A stretch of 44,093 bases of DNA from Pseudoalteromonas sp. G4 (GTDB lineage Bacteria > Pseudomonadota > Gammaproteobacteria > Enterobacterales > Alteromonadaceae). Each line of letters begins with the position of its first letter. Within the stretch, counting starts at the first letter, position 1. The notes below the pieces were generated by a model that saw only the letters and a list, made by a program, of their open reading frames with translations, was not told the origin of the DNA and made no database searches. Positions 32,870 to 41,483 of the stretch are shown here, piece after piece. Made by a program: the position numbers and the translations under genes. The stretch is taken from positions 1 to 44,093 of the forward strand of contig NZ_JAPEHW010000027.1 in NCBI RefSeq assembly GCF_028875915.1. Reading direction: 5' to 3'.

Positions 32870-35119
32870 ATGTTGATTTTTATAATAATTGTTTTTGCTA
32901 TTGCGGCGATATTTGGAATTCGTGCAAACCGCCTTAGATTTGTAACAAAACCTGTTTTTAATTACTTCAAAAAAGCCTTGCCACCGCTTTCAGATACTGA
33001 GCGTCAAGCTATGGAAGCCGGTGATATTTGGTGGGATGGAGAGCTATTCTCTGGGCGTCCAAATTGGCAAACATTTAGAAGTTATCCAAGCCCCAAATTC
33101 AGCCACGAAGAGCAAGCATTTATTGATAATCAAGTAACCACATTATTAGATATGTTGGACGATCATCAAATTGTTACAGAGCGCGATTTACCAAAAGCGG
33201 TTTGGCAATATTTAAAAAAAGAGGGCTTCTTTGCTTTAATCGTGCCGAAAAGCCATGGCGGACATGGTTTTTCGGCCTATGCTAACTCCACAATTGTGAG
33301 CAAAATTGCGTGTTCTAGTTTATCAGCTGCGGTCACTGTGATGGTGCCAAACAGTTTAGGGCCTGCGGAATTACTTGCTCATTACGGCACTAAAGAGCAA
33401 CAAGATTTTTGGCTACCAAAACTGGCAAATGGTGATGAAGTACCTTGTTTTGCTTTAACAGCACTTGATGCAGGCTCTGACGCTGGTGCGATACAAGATT
33501 ATGGTGTGGTGTGTAAAAAACGTTATAAAAATAAAATGACTATAGGCATTAAACTCAATTGGCAAAAACGGTATATCACGTTAGCTCCCATTGCAACGGT
33601 GATTGGTCTTGCATTTAAGTTATATGATCCTGATGGGTTATTAGGCGATAAAGAAGATTTAGGTATTTGTTGCGCACTTATTCCTGCCAAAACAAAGGGC
33701 GTTACATCTGGTAAACGCCACGACCCGATGGGCATGGCATTTATGAATGGCCCAACAACAGGGGAAGATGTATTTGTTCCACTTGATGTATTAATTGGCG
33801 GTGAGGACTTTATTGGTAAAGGCTGGCGTATGCTTGTTGAATGTTTAAGCGCGGGGCGGGGGATTTCCTTGCCTGCACTGGCAACTGCTACTGCGCATTT
33901 AACCACACGTACAACCAGTGCTTATGCATTAATTCGCAAGCAGTTTGGTTTACCCATCGCGCATTTTGAAGGTGTCGCAGAAAGCCTAGCGCATATAGCT
34001 GCAATGAGTTACCTCACAGAATCTGCAAGGCGTATGACCACTACGGCGCTTGATCTCAATCTAAGCCCAGCGGTGATTACTGCAATAACAAAATACCATC
34101 TTACAGAACTTGGGCGAGACATTATTAACCGAGGCTTTGATATTCAAGCAGGTAAAGCGGTTCAAAATGGGCCGAGTAATAGTCTTGCGAGTGCCTATAA
34201 AGGTACGCCTGTGTCGATTACCGTTGAGGGGGCAAATATACTGACACGCTGTTTAATGATATTTGGCCAAGGTGCTACACGGTGCCATCCGTTTATTTTG
34301 AAAGAAATGGAAGCGGTAGCGTTAGAAGATGAACAAACTGGATTGAACCAGTTTGATGACCATCTCTGTAAGCATATCGTGCATACCATGGGTAATTTTG
34401 GTTTTAGTTTCTTCCATTCGCTAACTTGTAATTGGTTTGTACCTAAGGTGAGCGCCGGTCCGGTTGCGCATTACTACCAAACATTAACTAAATTAAGTGC
34501 GTCTTTTGCTTTTTGTTCTGACTATGCGATGTTGTTGTTAGGAGGTTCATTGAAACGAAAAGAAGCTACTTCAGCACGCCTTGGTGACATATTGAGTCAA
34601 CTTTACTTAGCAAGTAGTGTTTTAAAACGTTATGAAGACGATGGTAGGCAAGTCTCCGATTTACCTTTTGTTACTTACTCAATTGACCATTGTTTGTATC
34701 AGATAGGTCAGGCATTCGAAGCATTTTTTGCAAATATACCCCTTGGCAAGCTTATTCGTATTACAGTTTTCCCATGGGGAAATCCTTACAAAAAGCCAAG
34801 TGATGTTACGTTGAACAAAGTGGTAAACAGTTTGAGTAAAAACACAGTTATGCGCGAGCGCTTGTGTAACCTTTGTCATTTTAAAGCTGGTAGTGACATT
34901 GATAATATGGAACGTTTATTGGTGCTCTTGGCAGAGCAAAAAGATTTAATTTCTCGCTTTGAAAAAGCCATGAAAAAAGCACGCTTTGATGTTAAATTTA
35001 ACCGCTTAACAGCAATAAGAACATTAAATGATTTTAGCGAAGAAGAATTAGCCTGTTTAACTGAATATGAAACATTAAGGCAAGCAGTTATAAATGTGGA
35101 TGAGTTTGACGAGCTTTAG
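32870..35119 (+). CDS. fadE: Acyl-CoA dehydrogenase, FadE type
   Basis: A 749-aa protein that begins with a membrane anchor (MLIFIIIVFAIAAIFGIRAN), as in E. coli FadE. The acyl-CoA dehydrogenase core follows: FALTALDAGSDAGAIQDYGVV for flavin/substrate binding, AGRGISLPALATATAHL, and a C-terminal DUF1974 domain from about 480. It carries out the first step of fatty-acid beta-oxidation at the inner membrane. It is shorter than the E. coli protein (814 aa) but complete by its blocks. A TAAGG site precedes ATG 32870. It is monocistronic and ended by a strong hairpin. A second fadE copy elsewhere is common in this group. Confidence 0.9.
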   Translation: MLIFIIIVFAIAAIFGIRANRLRFVTKPVFNYFKKALPPLSDTERQAMEAGDIWWDGELFSGRPNWQTFRSYPSPKFSHEEQAFIDNQVTTLLDMLDDHQIVTERDLPKAVWQYLKKEGFFALIVPKSHGGHGFSAYANSTIVSKIACSSLSAAVTVMVPNSLGPAELLAHYGTKEQQDFWLPKLANGDEVPCFALTALDAGSDAGAIQDYGVVCKKRYKNKMTIGIKLNWQKRYITLAPIATVIGLAFKLYDPDGLLGDKEDLGICCALIPAKTKGVTSGKRHDPMGMAFMNGPTTGEDVFVPLDVLIGGEDFIGKGWRMLVECLSAGRGISLPALATATAHLTTRTTSAYALIRKQFGLPIAHFEGVAESLAHIAAMSYLTESARRMTTTALDLNLSPAVITAITKYHLTELGRDIINRGFDIQAGKAVQNGPSNSLASAYKGTPVSITVEGANILTRCLMIFGQGATRCHPFILKEMEAVALEDEQTGLNQFDDHLCKHIVHTMGNFGFSFFHSLTCNWFVPKVSAGPVAHYYQTLTKLSASFAFCSDYAMLLLGGSLKRKEATSARLGDILSQLYLASSVLKRYEDDGRQVSDLPFVTYSIDHCLYQIGQAFEAFFANIPLGKLIRITVFPWGNPYKKPSDVTLNKVVNSLSKNTVMRERLCNLCHFKAGSDIDNMERLLVLLAEQKDLISRFEKAMKKARFDVKFNRLTAIRTLNDFSEEELACLTEYETLRQAVINVDEFDEL

Positions 35120-35128
35120 TAAATGCGC

Positions 35129-35167
35129 AAGGGGCTGATGATGTAAGAATGGATCAGCCCCTTTTAA
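35129..35167. terminator. Terminator between fadE and the small lipoprotein gene
   Basis: An 11-bp stem AAGGGGCTGAT / ATCAGCCCCTT with a 13-base loop, followed by TT and AT-rich sequence on the plus strand. Confidence 0.8.
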
Positions 35168-35180
35168 ATTTTTACTTTGT

Positions 35181-35618
35181 TTAACGAGCGTAAGGGTCGT
35201 CCAGTACTTTTTCGATATACCAAGTACCTTTCACTTTAACTAACTGAATTTGGCGCATATCTGCAACTTTGTTGCCGTTATGCTTACCATGTAAAATGAC
35301 ATTCAATGTTGCCGTATCACCAAAGCGTTTTCGCACACTGCGGCTGCCATGGTCAATCTCAATTTCTACTTCGTCGAAGCGCATATTTAAGACATTGCGG
35401 GCAAATTGTTTGGTTGAACCATACGATTTAATTACACGGCCATATTTTGGGATAGATGCATTAACAGCTTTATTAATATCATCTTCTAATAAAATGGCGT
35501 AAAAAAATTCTGATGCTTTATATTCAGGAGAGTCGTTATCAGCCTTGATTTCTGGTGCTTCTTCCGAGCAAGCCGCAAGAGCGAAAATAAAAAGTGATAT
35601 AAAGATTTTGCGAAACAT
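35181..35618 (-). CDS. Small lipoprotein, NTF2/DUF4878-like
   Basis: A 145-aa protein with a lipoprotein signal (FIFALAAC, Cys17). After a short acidic linker, the remainder reads as a helix-plus-sheet NTF2-like fold: SPEYKASEFFYAILLEDDINKAV, then strands including VEIEIDHGS, TLNVILHGKHNG and QIQLVKVKGTWYIEKVLDD. The W-YI-K ending is typical of DUF4878-like proteins. Probably an envelope protein; function unknown. It lies downstream of cysK on the same strand, but a 13-bp hairpin separates them. Confidence 0.7.
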   Translation of the reverse strand: MFRKIFISLFIFALAACSEEAPEIKADNDSPEYKASEFFYAILLEDDINKAVNASIPKYGRVIKSYGSTKQFARNVLNMRFDEVEIEIDHGSRSVRKRFGDTATLNVILHGKHNGNKVADMRQIQLVKVKGTWYIEKVLDDPYAR

Positions 35619-35674
35619 AAGCCTAATTGTAGTTTTTGTATTTAGGCTAAGTGTGGAATGATTTTAACAGGATG

Positions 35675-35703
35675 TAAAGTGCGAAGCGGTGCTTCGCACT
35701 TTT
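35675..35703 (-). terminator. Hairpin after cysK
   Basis: A 13-bp perfect stem TAAAGTGCGAAGC / GCTTCGCACTTTA with loop GGT on the plus strand. The T run is short, so it may be a modest terminator for cysK or a barrier between cysK and the lipoprotein gene. Confidence 0.75.
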
Positions 35704-35714
35704 AGCAAAGATAA

Positions 35715-36683
35715 TTACTGAACGAGTTCTTGATCTGTGAACTCTTCAGCAAATAATGGGCTCGTTAAGTAACGTTCTGCCGAACTTGGAAGAATAACAA
35801 CAATCTTCTTGTCTTTATTCTCAGGTAGTTCAGCAATACGCTTAGCTGCAACTACAGCTGCACCTGAAGAGATACCTGCTAAAATACCTTCTTCTTTCAT
35901 TAGGCGGTGCGCCATTGCAATTGCGTCTTCATTTGATACTTGCTCAACGCCATCAATCATTTCAACGTCTAAGTTGCCAGGAATGAAACCTGCACCAATA
36001 CCTTGAATTTTATGTGGACCTGGTTTTAACTCTTCACCAGCAATCTTTTGGCTGATAACAGGTGAGTCAACTGGCTCTACAGCGATTGATTTAACGTTTA
36101 AGCCTTTTTCTAGTTTTAAGAAGCGGCTTGTCCCTGTGATAGTACCACCTGTACCAACACCTGCAACGAAGAAGTCTAAATCACCATCTGTTGCATCGAA
36201 AATTTCAGGACCCGTTGTTTCGAAGTGAATTTTAGGGTTTGCTGGATTTTCGAATTGTTGTAATAAGATGTATTTTTCAGGCGCACTTTGCTGAATTTCT
36301 TGCGCTTTTTCAATTGCACCTTTCATACCTTTAGCACCTTCAGTAAGTACTAAGTTAGCACCTAACGCTTTTAATAGCTTACGGCGCTCAAGGCTCATTG
36401 TATTTGGCATAGTCAGAGTTAGTTTGTAACCACGCGATGCAGCAACAAATGCAAGTGCAATACCTGTATTTCCTGAAGTTGGCTCAATAAGCTCTTTGTC
36501 TTTTGTCAATTCACCTGACTTTTCCGCTTCCCAAATCATTGATGCACCGATACGGCATTTAACGCTGAAGCTTGGGTTGCGCGCTTCAATTTTAGCGTAA
36601 ACATTACCAGAAGTTACGCGGTTTAATTTAACCAGTGGTGTATTACCAATGCTTAGTGAATTGTCTGCAAAAATATTACTCAT
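35715..36683 (-). CDS. cysK: Cysteine synthase A (O-acetylserine sulfhydrylase)
   Basis: A 322-aa PLP enzyme joining O-acetylserine and sulfide to make cysteine. PLP Lys42 sits in [12 protein letters not shown], the substrate loop is TSGNTG at 69-74, and the PLP-phosphate loop is [10 protein letters not shown]. Blocks PVDSPVISQ and [14 protein letters not shown] fit CysK rather than CysM. The start at 36683 is chosen for its AGGGA site and for [13 protein letters not shown] near the N terminus; an in-frame ATG 34 codons upstream would add a non-homologous leader. Monocistronic; I did not find a clear CysB box. Confidence 0.95.
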   Translation of the reverse strand: MSNIFADNSLSIGNTPLVKLNRVTSGNVYAKIEARNPSFSVKCRIGASMIWEAEKSGELTKDKELIEPTSGNTGIALAFVAASRGYKLTLTMPNTMSLERRKLLKALGANLVLTEGAKGMKGAIEKAQEIQQSAPEKYILLQQFENPANPKIHFETTGPEIFDATDGDLDFFVAGVGTGGTITGTSRFLKLEKGLNVKSIAVEPVDSPVISQKIAGEELKPGPHKIQGIGAGFIPGNLDVEMIDGVEQVSNEDAIAMAHRLMKEEGILAGISSGAAVVAAKRIAELPENKDKKIVVILPSSAERYLTSPLFAEEFTDQELVQ

Positions 36684-36784
36684 TATGTGTATCCCTAAAT
36701 GTTCGGATTCATTTAGGCTAAGCATACTGTCTAATGGCAAAAACAAAAGGAAAGTTTGGCTATAATATATATCCCTTTTTTGCA

Positions 36785-36808
36785 TAAAAAAGGGAGCAAA
36801 TGCTCCCT
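36785..36808 (-). terminator. Terminator of the DUF5916 gene
   Basis: The 8-bp stem AGGGAGCA / TGCTCCCT. On the minus strand it is followed by TTTTTT, 16 bases after the stop. Confidence 0.88.
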
Positions 36809-36823
36809 AAATACGATTTGTGC

Positions 36824-39169
36824 CTATTGCATCCATGCATAAGACATTTTTAAAAATACAGAGCGGTCGGTTTTTTCAATTTTAGTTAGGTCATCATCTT
36901 GATAACCGTTATCAGAATAACCTGCAAAAAATACCGTTTGCGGGTTCACTTTATAAGAGTATAAAAATTGTGTGGAAAACCCTTTATAACTCTCATTTAC
37001 ATCATCGATATAGTTATCCGGATTGCGTTCAATATCACGATAAATAACGGCTAATCTGACAAAACTGCGGGTATTAAATTGATAACTTATGCGCGCATCC
37101 GTAAGGTTAGCCGTGAATAAGTCATCTCCAGCCACATCCATGGTTTCAAATGTGTGGCGAAAACGTAATTCTAAATGACGATTTAAGTTCACATTAATGA
37201 CCGGTCTAATGCGGGTTTTATCACCTAAACGGTTATTAGCAAGATCAATATGATTACCTGTATTTGCATAAAGAGAAGCAAACACACCTGACATTGGCTT
37301 GAACTCCAAATACATGCCTACTAAGTTTTCGTTAAATAACGTGGTGTTGTTATCAATGGCTAAATTTGCTTTGTTATGACGTAAACCAACACGATCGCGT
37401 TGCATTAACTCAAGTTGAATAAAGCTCTGTAATGGACCATTAAGTGACAATTCGCCTTGCACTTCTTTTTCCAGTAATTCGCCATTGTCATTATGGCTAA
37501 TGTCCCAATCGCCGTAAAATTCAATTCGGTTATACCAATCAATGCCTTGCTCGCCATACCAGCGATAACGACCACCACTTACAAATTTATTAAAATCGAC
37601 TTGGTTCATAAAACCTAAGTCGCCACGAAAATCTTTGCCTAGGTTGTCGTAGCGAGCAAAGAGGCTCCAGTATTTTTCGTTATGCTCATAACTTAACTTA
37701 TAGGCAATGTCGTTAATTGCATCTTCAGCACTTACGCGAAGGTATTGCTCGTTAATATCACAATCGGTTAAGCCATCGCATTGTGTTGTAGCTTGCTCTT
37801 TACAATCCGAAAGACTATCAGCATCACATATGCTTTCTCTAAATTCATCAGAATATTTTGTTTGTGAAAATGCAACTTGAGCAATAAAGGTGTCGTTTTC
37901 AGTGAGTCGATATTTGCTATCGAGTGATGATAAGTAGTTGTAATAATCATCAGCACTACGCGCTGTGGTGGTCGCAGCCATAGAAAAGTCATTGGTAAAA
38001 TCATAACGATAGCGAGCTGCGATATTATTACTCTTACTATCTAATGACACAATTGTTGAACCCAAGTTACCCGGAATAATAACATTACTTTGATTATCAT
38101 TGGCCATAAAGGCGCCAAATGTATGACCAGTAACACTACCTGTGAGTTTTATCCCCGCATCCGGCTCAGCAACATTACGGGTGTAAATTAAATTCCAAGG
38201 TGTTGAAAAGTAATCACTGTTTTCTAAGAAAAAGGCACGCTTTTCAGGAAAGAAAAGGGTAAAACTATTGTTGATGCCTAGTTGAGCAACATCCGCTTCA
38301 ACTTGTGAAAAGTCAGGGTTTAATGTTGCAGTAAGGGTAACTTCCGGCGTGATGCCCCATTTCACATCAAGCCCTGGCTCTAGCGAATTATCCGCTTGCC
38401 AATCTTCCATAGGATTAGTTGACACATCGCGGCTTTCACTTCGACCTGCCACCACAGTTGGAACCAGCGTTAAGTTATTGCCTTGTTTTGCTTGTTCAAA
38501 GCCAGAAACCGTTTGCATCTGGCATACCCAACAGCTGTTAGCGTGATCTATGTTAATTGATGAGATGCGAAGACGTTCATTGCGCGGTAAAAACCGCACA
38601 AATTCCATCGCCATATCTTTACGTTGTTGACCCTGTTCAAAGTTCAATATGCGAAATGGGATTGATACTTCTACAACATAACCAGTATCAGTAATTTGAC
38701 CCGCACTGTGCCAAATGCCATCCCATGCATCGCTTTCATGGCCTGTCAGTGCATCTTCAATTGAGTCCATTTGCACACCAAGCGGGTTTATAAAAAACTG
38801 ATAGGCTAATTTTTCATTGTTGTATGAATCGATTTTTAAGCCAACGAGGTCATCATTCCAGTTTTTATCACGGTCACGGTAAAACGCGCGAATTTGATCT
38901 GGATTTGAATCAGATACAACAAATGCAACGTTAAGGGACTCGCCATTTTCATAAACTAATGCATAAGCTGTCTCATCAGCTGGCACGTTTTCATATGGCC
39001 AAGTGATATTGTTTATATCTATTCGTTTCGCTTGTTGCCAAAATGCTTCTGAAAGTTGGCCATCAATAGTTGGCGTTTCATATATATATGGTATAGATAA
39101 AGATGAATCTGTTTTTGCAACTAACGTTGAAGATAATAGAGCTGCACACAGTGCGAGCGGTTTTCTCAT
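36824..39169 (-). CDS. DUF5916 outer-membrane protein with CBM9-like domain
   Basis: A 781-aa exported protein (signal peptide ending near LVAKT). Residues ~25-215 form a CBM9-like beta domain (PTIDGQLSEAFWQQAKRI ... VVEVSIPFRILNF). The rest is a long beta-rich region with DUF5916 blocks such as ATLNPDFSQVEADVAQLGINN and FFPEKRAFFLENSDYF, then many amphipathic strands ending in a barrel-type SYAWMQ. A likely outer-membrane beta-barrel. Six Cys cluster near residues 435-465, perhaps forming a surface loop. Function unknown; such proteins often lie near sugar or hydrolase genes, but no such neighbour is present here. Confidence 0.82.
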   Translation of the reverse strand: MRKPLALCAALLSSTLVAKTDSSLSIPYIYETPTIDGQLSEAFWQQAKRIDINNITWPYENVPADETAYALVYENGESLNVAFVVSDSNPDQIRAFYRDRDKNWNDDLVGLKIDSYNNEKLAYQFFINPLGVQMDSIEDALTGHESDAWDGIWHSAGQITDTGYVVEVSIPFRILNFEQGQQRKDMAMEFVRFLPRNERLRISSINIDHANSCWVCQMQTVSGFEQAKQGNNLTLVPTVVAGRSESRDVSTNPMEDWQADNSLEPGLDVKWGITPEVTLTATLNPDFSQVEADVAQLGINNSFTLFFPEKRAFFLENSDYFSTPWNLIYTRNVAEPDAGIKLTGSVTGHTFGAFMANDNQSNVIIPGNLGSTIVSLDSKSNNIAARYRYDFTNDFSMAATTTARSADDYYNYLSSLDSKYRLTENDTFIAQVAFSQTKYSDEFRESICDADSLSDCKEQATTQCDGLTDCDINEQYLRVSAEDAINDIAYKLSYEHNEKYWSLFARYDNLGKDFRGDLGFMNQVDFNKFVSGGRYRWYGEQGIDWYNRIEFYGDWDISHNDNGELLEKEVQGELSLNGPLQSFIQLELMQRDRVGLRHNKANLAIDNNTTLFNENLVGMYLEFKPMSGVFASLYANTGNHIDLANNRLGDKTRIRPVINVNLNRHLELRFRHTFETMDVAGDDLFTANLTDARISYQFNTRSFVRLAVIYRDIERNPDNYIDDVNESYKGFSTQFLYSYKVNPQTVFFAGYSDNGYQDDDLTKIEKTDRSVFLKMSYAWMQ

Positions 39170-39255
39170 GATGATTTTGCACGTACTTCTTATAATTGGC
39201 GCTAAGTGTAGTGCTTGGAGAGTAATGGAGCAATTTGGATAAGGTTAAGTAACAA

Positions 39256-39292
39256 AAAATAACGATAAAGCTATTCACTTTATCGTTATTTT
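39256..39292. terminator. Terminator of the Na+/Pi symporter gene
   Basis: A 15-bp stem AAAATAACGATAAAG / CTTTATCGTTATTTT with a 7-base loop; on the minus strand it is followed by TTTGTTAC. AT-rich but long and perfect. Confidence 0.85.
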
Positions 39293-39319
39293 AAAAAGAG
39301 TTTTTAATTGTATTTTTTG

Positions 39320-40477
39320 TTAGCGAGCAACAATCATCATCACACCAGGGATTACAAAAAATGCGCCTAATACATATCCAAGTGCTAGAGACTTATTATT
39401 CGAACCAACTTCTGCAAGCTTGCTTGCAGCACGTAGTGGTAAATCACGTAAGAATGGTGTGCCATAAATCAGTGCAACAGCAAATACGTTAAACATAACA
39501 TGTACTAGTGCAATCGTTAATGCTACCTCTGCTGCTGCGCCTGTAATTGACGTTGCTGCAAGTAGGGCAGTAATTGTAGTACCAATGTTTGCACCTAGCG
39601 TGAATGGGTAAATTTGCTTTGTTGAAAACACACCACTACCAGCAAGCGGGATCATTAGACTTGTAGTCGTTGATGAAGACTGAACCATTACTGTAACCAC
39701 AGCACCAGAAGTAATACCTGCAACAGGGCCTTTACCAATCGCACGGTGAAGCATTTCTTTTGCTGTACCCACTAGGGCTTTTTGTAGTAGTTTTCCAAGT
39801 GTTGTTACAGCGAATAAAATCATTGCAATACCAACAACAACCATAGCTACACCTAGCATTTTGCCATCAAAAAATGCTAAACCATCTTTTACAACACCAA
39901 CAGCAGGCTTAACTAATGGTTTGATAAAGTTATAGCTTTTCAATGATAAATCAGCATCACCAACAAATAAGTGTGCAAGACTTTGTGATAATTTTTGTAA
40001 TAAACCAAATGCCAGTTCAAGTGGTAAGAAAATCGCCACGGCAATTAAGTTGAAAAAGTCATGAACAGTTGATGCTTCAAATGCGCGCTTGAATTCTTCT
40101 TTTGAGCGAATATGACCAATTGATACAAGTGTATTGGTAATTGTTGTGCCAATATTTGCACCCATTATCATAGGGATTGCAATATTAATTGGTAAACCAC
40201 CCGCTACTAAACCAACGATTACTGAAGTTACAGTAGATGAAGATTGAACTAATGCCGTTGCTAATGCGCCTAGTAATAATGCTACAAATGGATTTGTTGC
40301 AAATGCAAAGATTTCTTTTGCGCCTTCGCTGCCGCCAGACGCTAATTTGAAACCGCCACTTACGGTACTAACCGCAACTAACACCAAATAAACTAAAAAT
40401 GCGATAGCAGCCCAGTTTAAAAATTTTGCAGCTACGCTCTGCTGAGGGTTTATTGGATTTGATGTATTTTCACTCAT
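39320..40477 (-). CDS. Na+/phosphate symporter (NptA/NaPi-II family)
   Basis: A 385-aa inner-membrane protein with eight or so hydrophobic segments arranged as an inverted repeat. The two hallmark QSSST repeats are visible: ALVQSSSTVTSVIVG near residue 60 and VMVQSSSTTTSLMIP near residue 265. It imports phosphate with Na+, or may export it in excess. ATG 40477 is preferred because AGAG lies about 9 bases upstream, while the ATG at 40492 has no site and would add only five residues. It is the only gene on this transcript. A Pho-box-like site with a matching -10 lies 80-110 bases upstream, so phosphate starvation control is likely. Confidence 0.92.
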   Translation of the reverse strand: MSENTSNPINPQQSVAAKFLNWAAIAFLVYLVLVAVSTVSGGFKLASGGSEGAKEIFAFATNPFVALLLGALATALVQSSSTVTSVIVGLVAGGLPINIAIPMIMGANIGTTITNTLVSIGHIRSKEEFKRAFEASTVHDFFNLIAVAIFLPLELAFGLLQKLSQSLAHLFVGDADLSLKSYNFIKPLVKPAVGVVKDGLAFFDGKMLGVAMVVVGIAMILFAVTTLGKLLQKALVGTAKEMLHRAIGKGPVAGITSGAVVTVMVQSSSTTTSLMIPLAGSGVFSTKQIYPFTLGANIGTTITALLAATSITGAAAEVALTIALVHVMFNVFAVALIYGTPFLRDLPLRAASKLAEVGSNNKSLALGYVLGAFFVIPGVMMIVAR

Positions 40478-40498
40478 TACATTTCTCTTCATTAATCG

Positions 40499-40515
40499 GC
40501 GACAGGATTTGTCGC
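40499..40515 (-). other. Small hairpin next to the symporter start
   Basis: GCGACA/TGTCGC with a 5-base loop, in the 5' leader of the Na+/Pi symporter gene, 22 bases from the preferred start. It might tune translation; no protein ligand is suggested. Confidence 0.4.
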
Positions 40516-40554
40516 TTTTTGTGACAATAAAATGTCATTTTTATTACGGCGCGG

Positions 40555-40588
40555 ATTAAAACAGAGAAATATGAAAGAAATATTACAG
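40555..40588 (-). promoter_or_regulatory. Pho box and -10 of the Na+/Pi symporter gene
   Basis: On the minus strand: CTGTAAT, four bases, CTTTCAT, each 6 of 7 with the PhoB repeat CTGTCAT at the standard 4-base gap (40571-40588). Ten bases later comes TTTAAT (40555-40560), a good -10. Box, gap and -10 distance fit a PhoB-activated promoter. Confidence 0.7.
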
Positions 40589-40591
40589 TCG

Positions 40592-40609
40592 CTGTAATAT
40601 TTTTGTCAT
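40592..40609 (+). promoter_or_regulatory. Second, divergent Pho-box-like site
   Basis: On the plus strand: CTGTAAT, four bases, TTGTCAT, each 6 of 7. It faces the other way from the site at 40571-40588 and is separated by three bases, forming an 11-bp inverted repeat (AAATATTACAG/CTGTAATATTT). gacA starts 227 bases downstream, too far for an obvious link. Confidence 0.45.
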
Positions 40610-40835
40610 GACGATAAATAAATACCGAGTTTGTACTCTAAAATACTGTTACAAATGCGTATTTTATGAATGTAATCGATTGTAAATGATAAATAATTTA
40701 TTAAATCGCTGACTTAGTGAACAAACAGTCAAAATCACATTATAAATGCGTTTTAAGTTGTTCGACTTTACTAATTAGTATGGTAAGGTTAAGCCACTTA
40801 AATATGTATTAGATTTACAACCGTGAGGTAACCTC

Positions 40836-41483
40836 TTGATTAACGTACTGTTAGTTGATGATCATGAACTAGTTCGCACAGGTATTAAGCGTATACTGGA
40901 TGACGTACGTGGATTTAAAGTGGTAGGCGAAGCAAAGACTGGCGAAGAGGCGGTTCAGTTTTGTCGTCAAAATAACCCAGATATTGTACTCATGGATATG
41001 AATATGCCAGGTATTGGCGGACTTGAAGCAACTAAAAAAATCTGTCGTTTTTGTCCGGATGTAAAAGTAATTGTGCTTACAATGCAATGTGAAGATCCTT
41101 TCCCAAGTAAAGTAATGCAAATTGGTGCACATGGTTACCTGACGAAAAGTGCAGGGCCAGAAGAAGTGGTTAATGCTATTCGCGCGGTTAAAACTGGACA
41201 ACGTTATATTGCCCCTGAAATTGCACAACAGATTGCACTTGCGCAATTCAGTGGACGCAATGAAGAAAATCCGTTTGCCTCATTATCTGATCGCGAACTG
41301 CAAATAATGCTGATGATTACTAAAGGTGAAAAAGTACAAACTATTGCAGACCAATTAAATCTAAGTTCTAAGACAGTTAACTCTTATCGTTACAGGATGT
41401 TTGAAAAGCTGAATGTGGGTGGCGATGTTGAGCTAACACACCTTGCTATTCGTCATAAAATGATTGAGATTGACTCTGATTAA
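40836..41483 (+). CDS. gacA: Response regulator GacA/UvrY
   Basis: A 215-aa NarL/FixJ-type regulator. The receiver has Asp8-Asp9, phospho-site Asp54 (VLMDMNMPGIGG), a switch Thr in VLTMQ and a Lys in LTKSAGPEE. The C-terminal LuxR-type helix-turn-helix (LSDRELQIMLMITKGEKVQTIADQLNLSSKTVNSYRYRMFEKLNV) is full length. It is the partner of a BarA/GacS kinase and activates CsrB-type small RNAs. The start is TTG at 40836, with a strong GAGGT site 7 bases upstream and no nearby ATG. uvrC begins on the next base after its stop, the classic gacA-uvrC arrangement. Confidence 0.95.
   Translation: MINVLLVDDHELVRTGIKRILDDVRGFKVVGEAKTGEEAVQFCRQNNPDIVLMDMNMPGIGGLEATKKICRFCPDVKVIVLTMQCEDPFPSKVMQIGAHGYLTKSAGPEEVVNAIRAVKTGQRYIAPEIAQQIALAQFSGRNEENPFASLSDRELQIMLMITKGEKVQTIADQLNLSSKTVNSYRYRMFEKLNVGGDVELTHLAIRHKMIEIDSD

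Noticed and set aside
40578..40602. Rho-independent terminator reading of the 11-bp inverted repeat
   Set aside because: No gene ends here. The repeat is better explained by two divergent Pho-box-like sites, although it can also fold.
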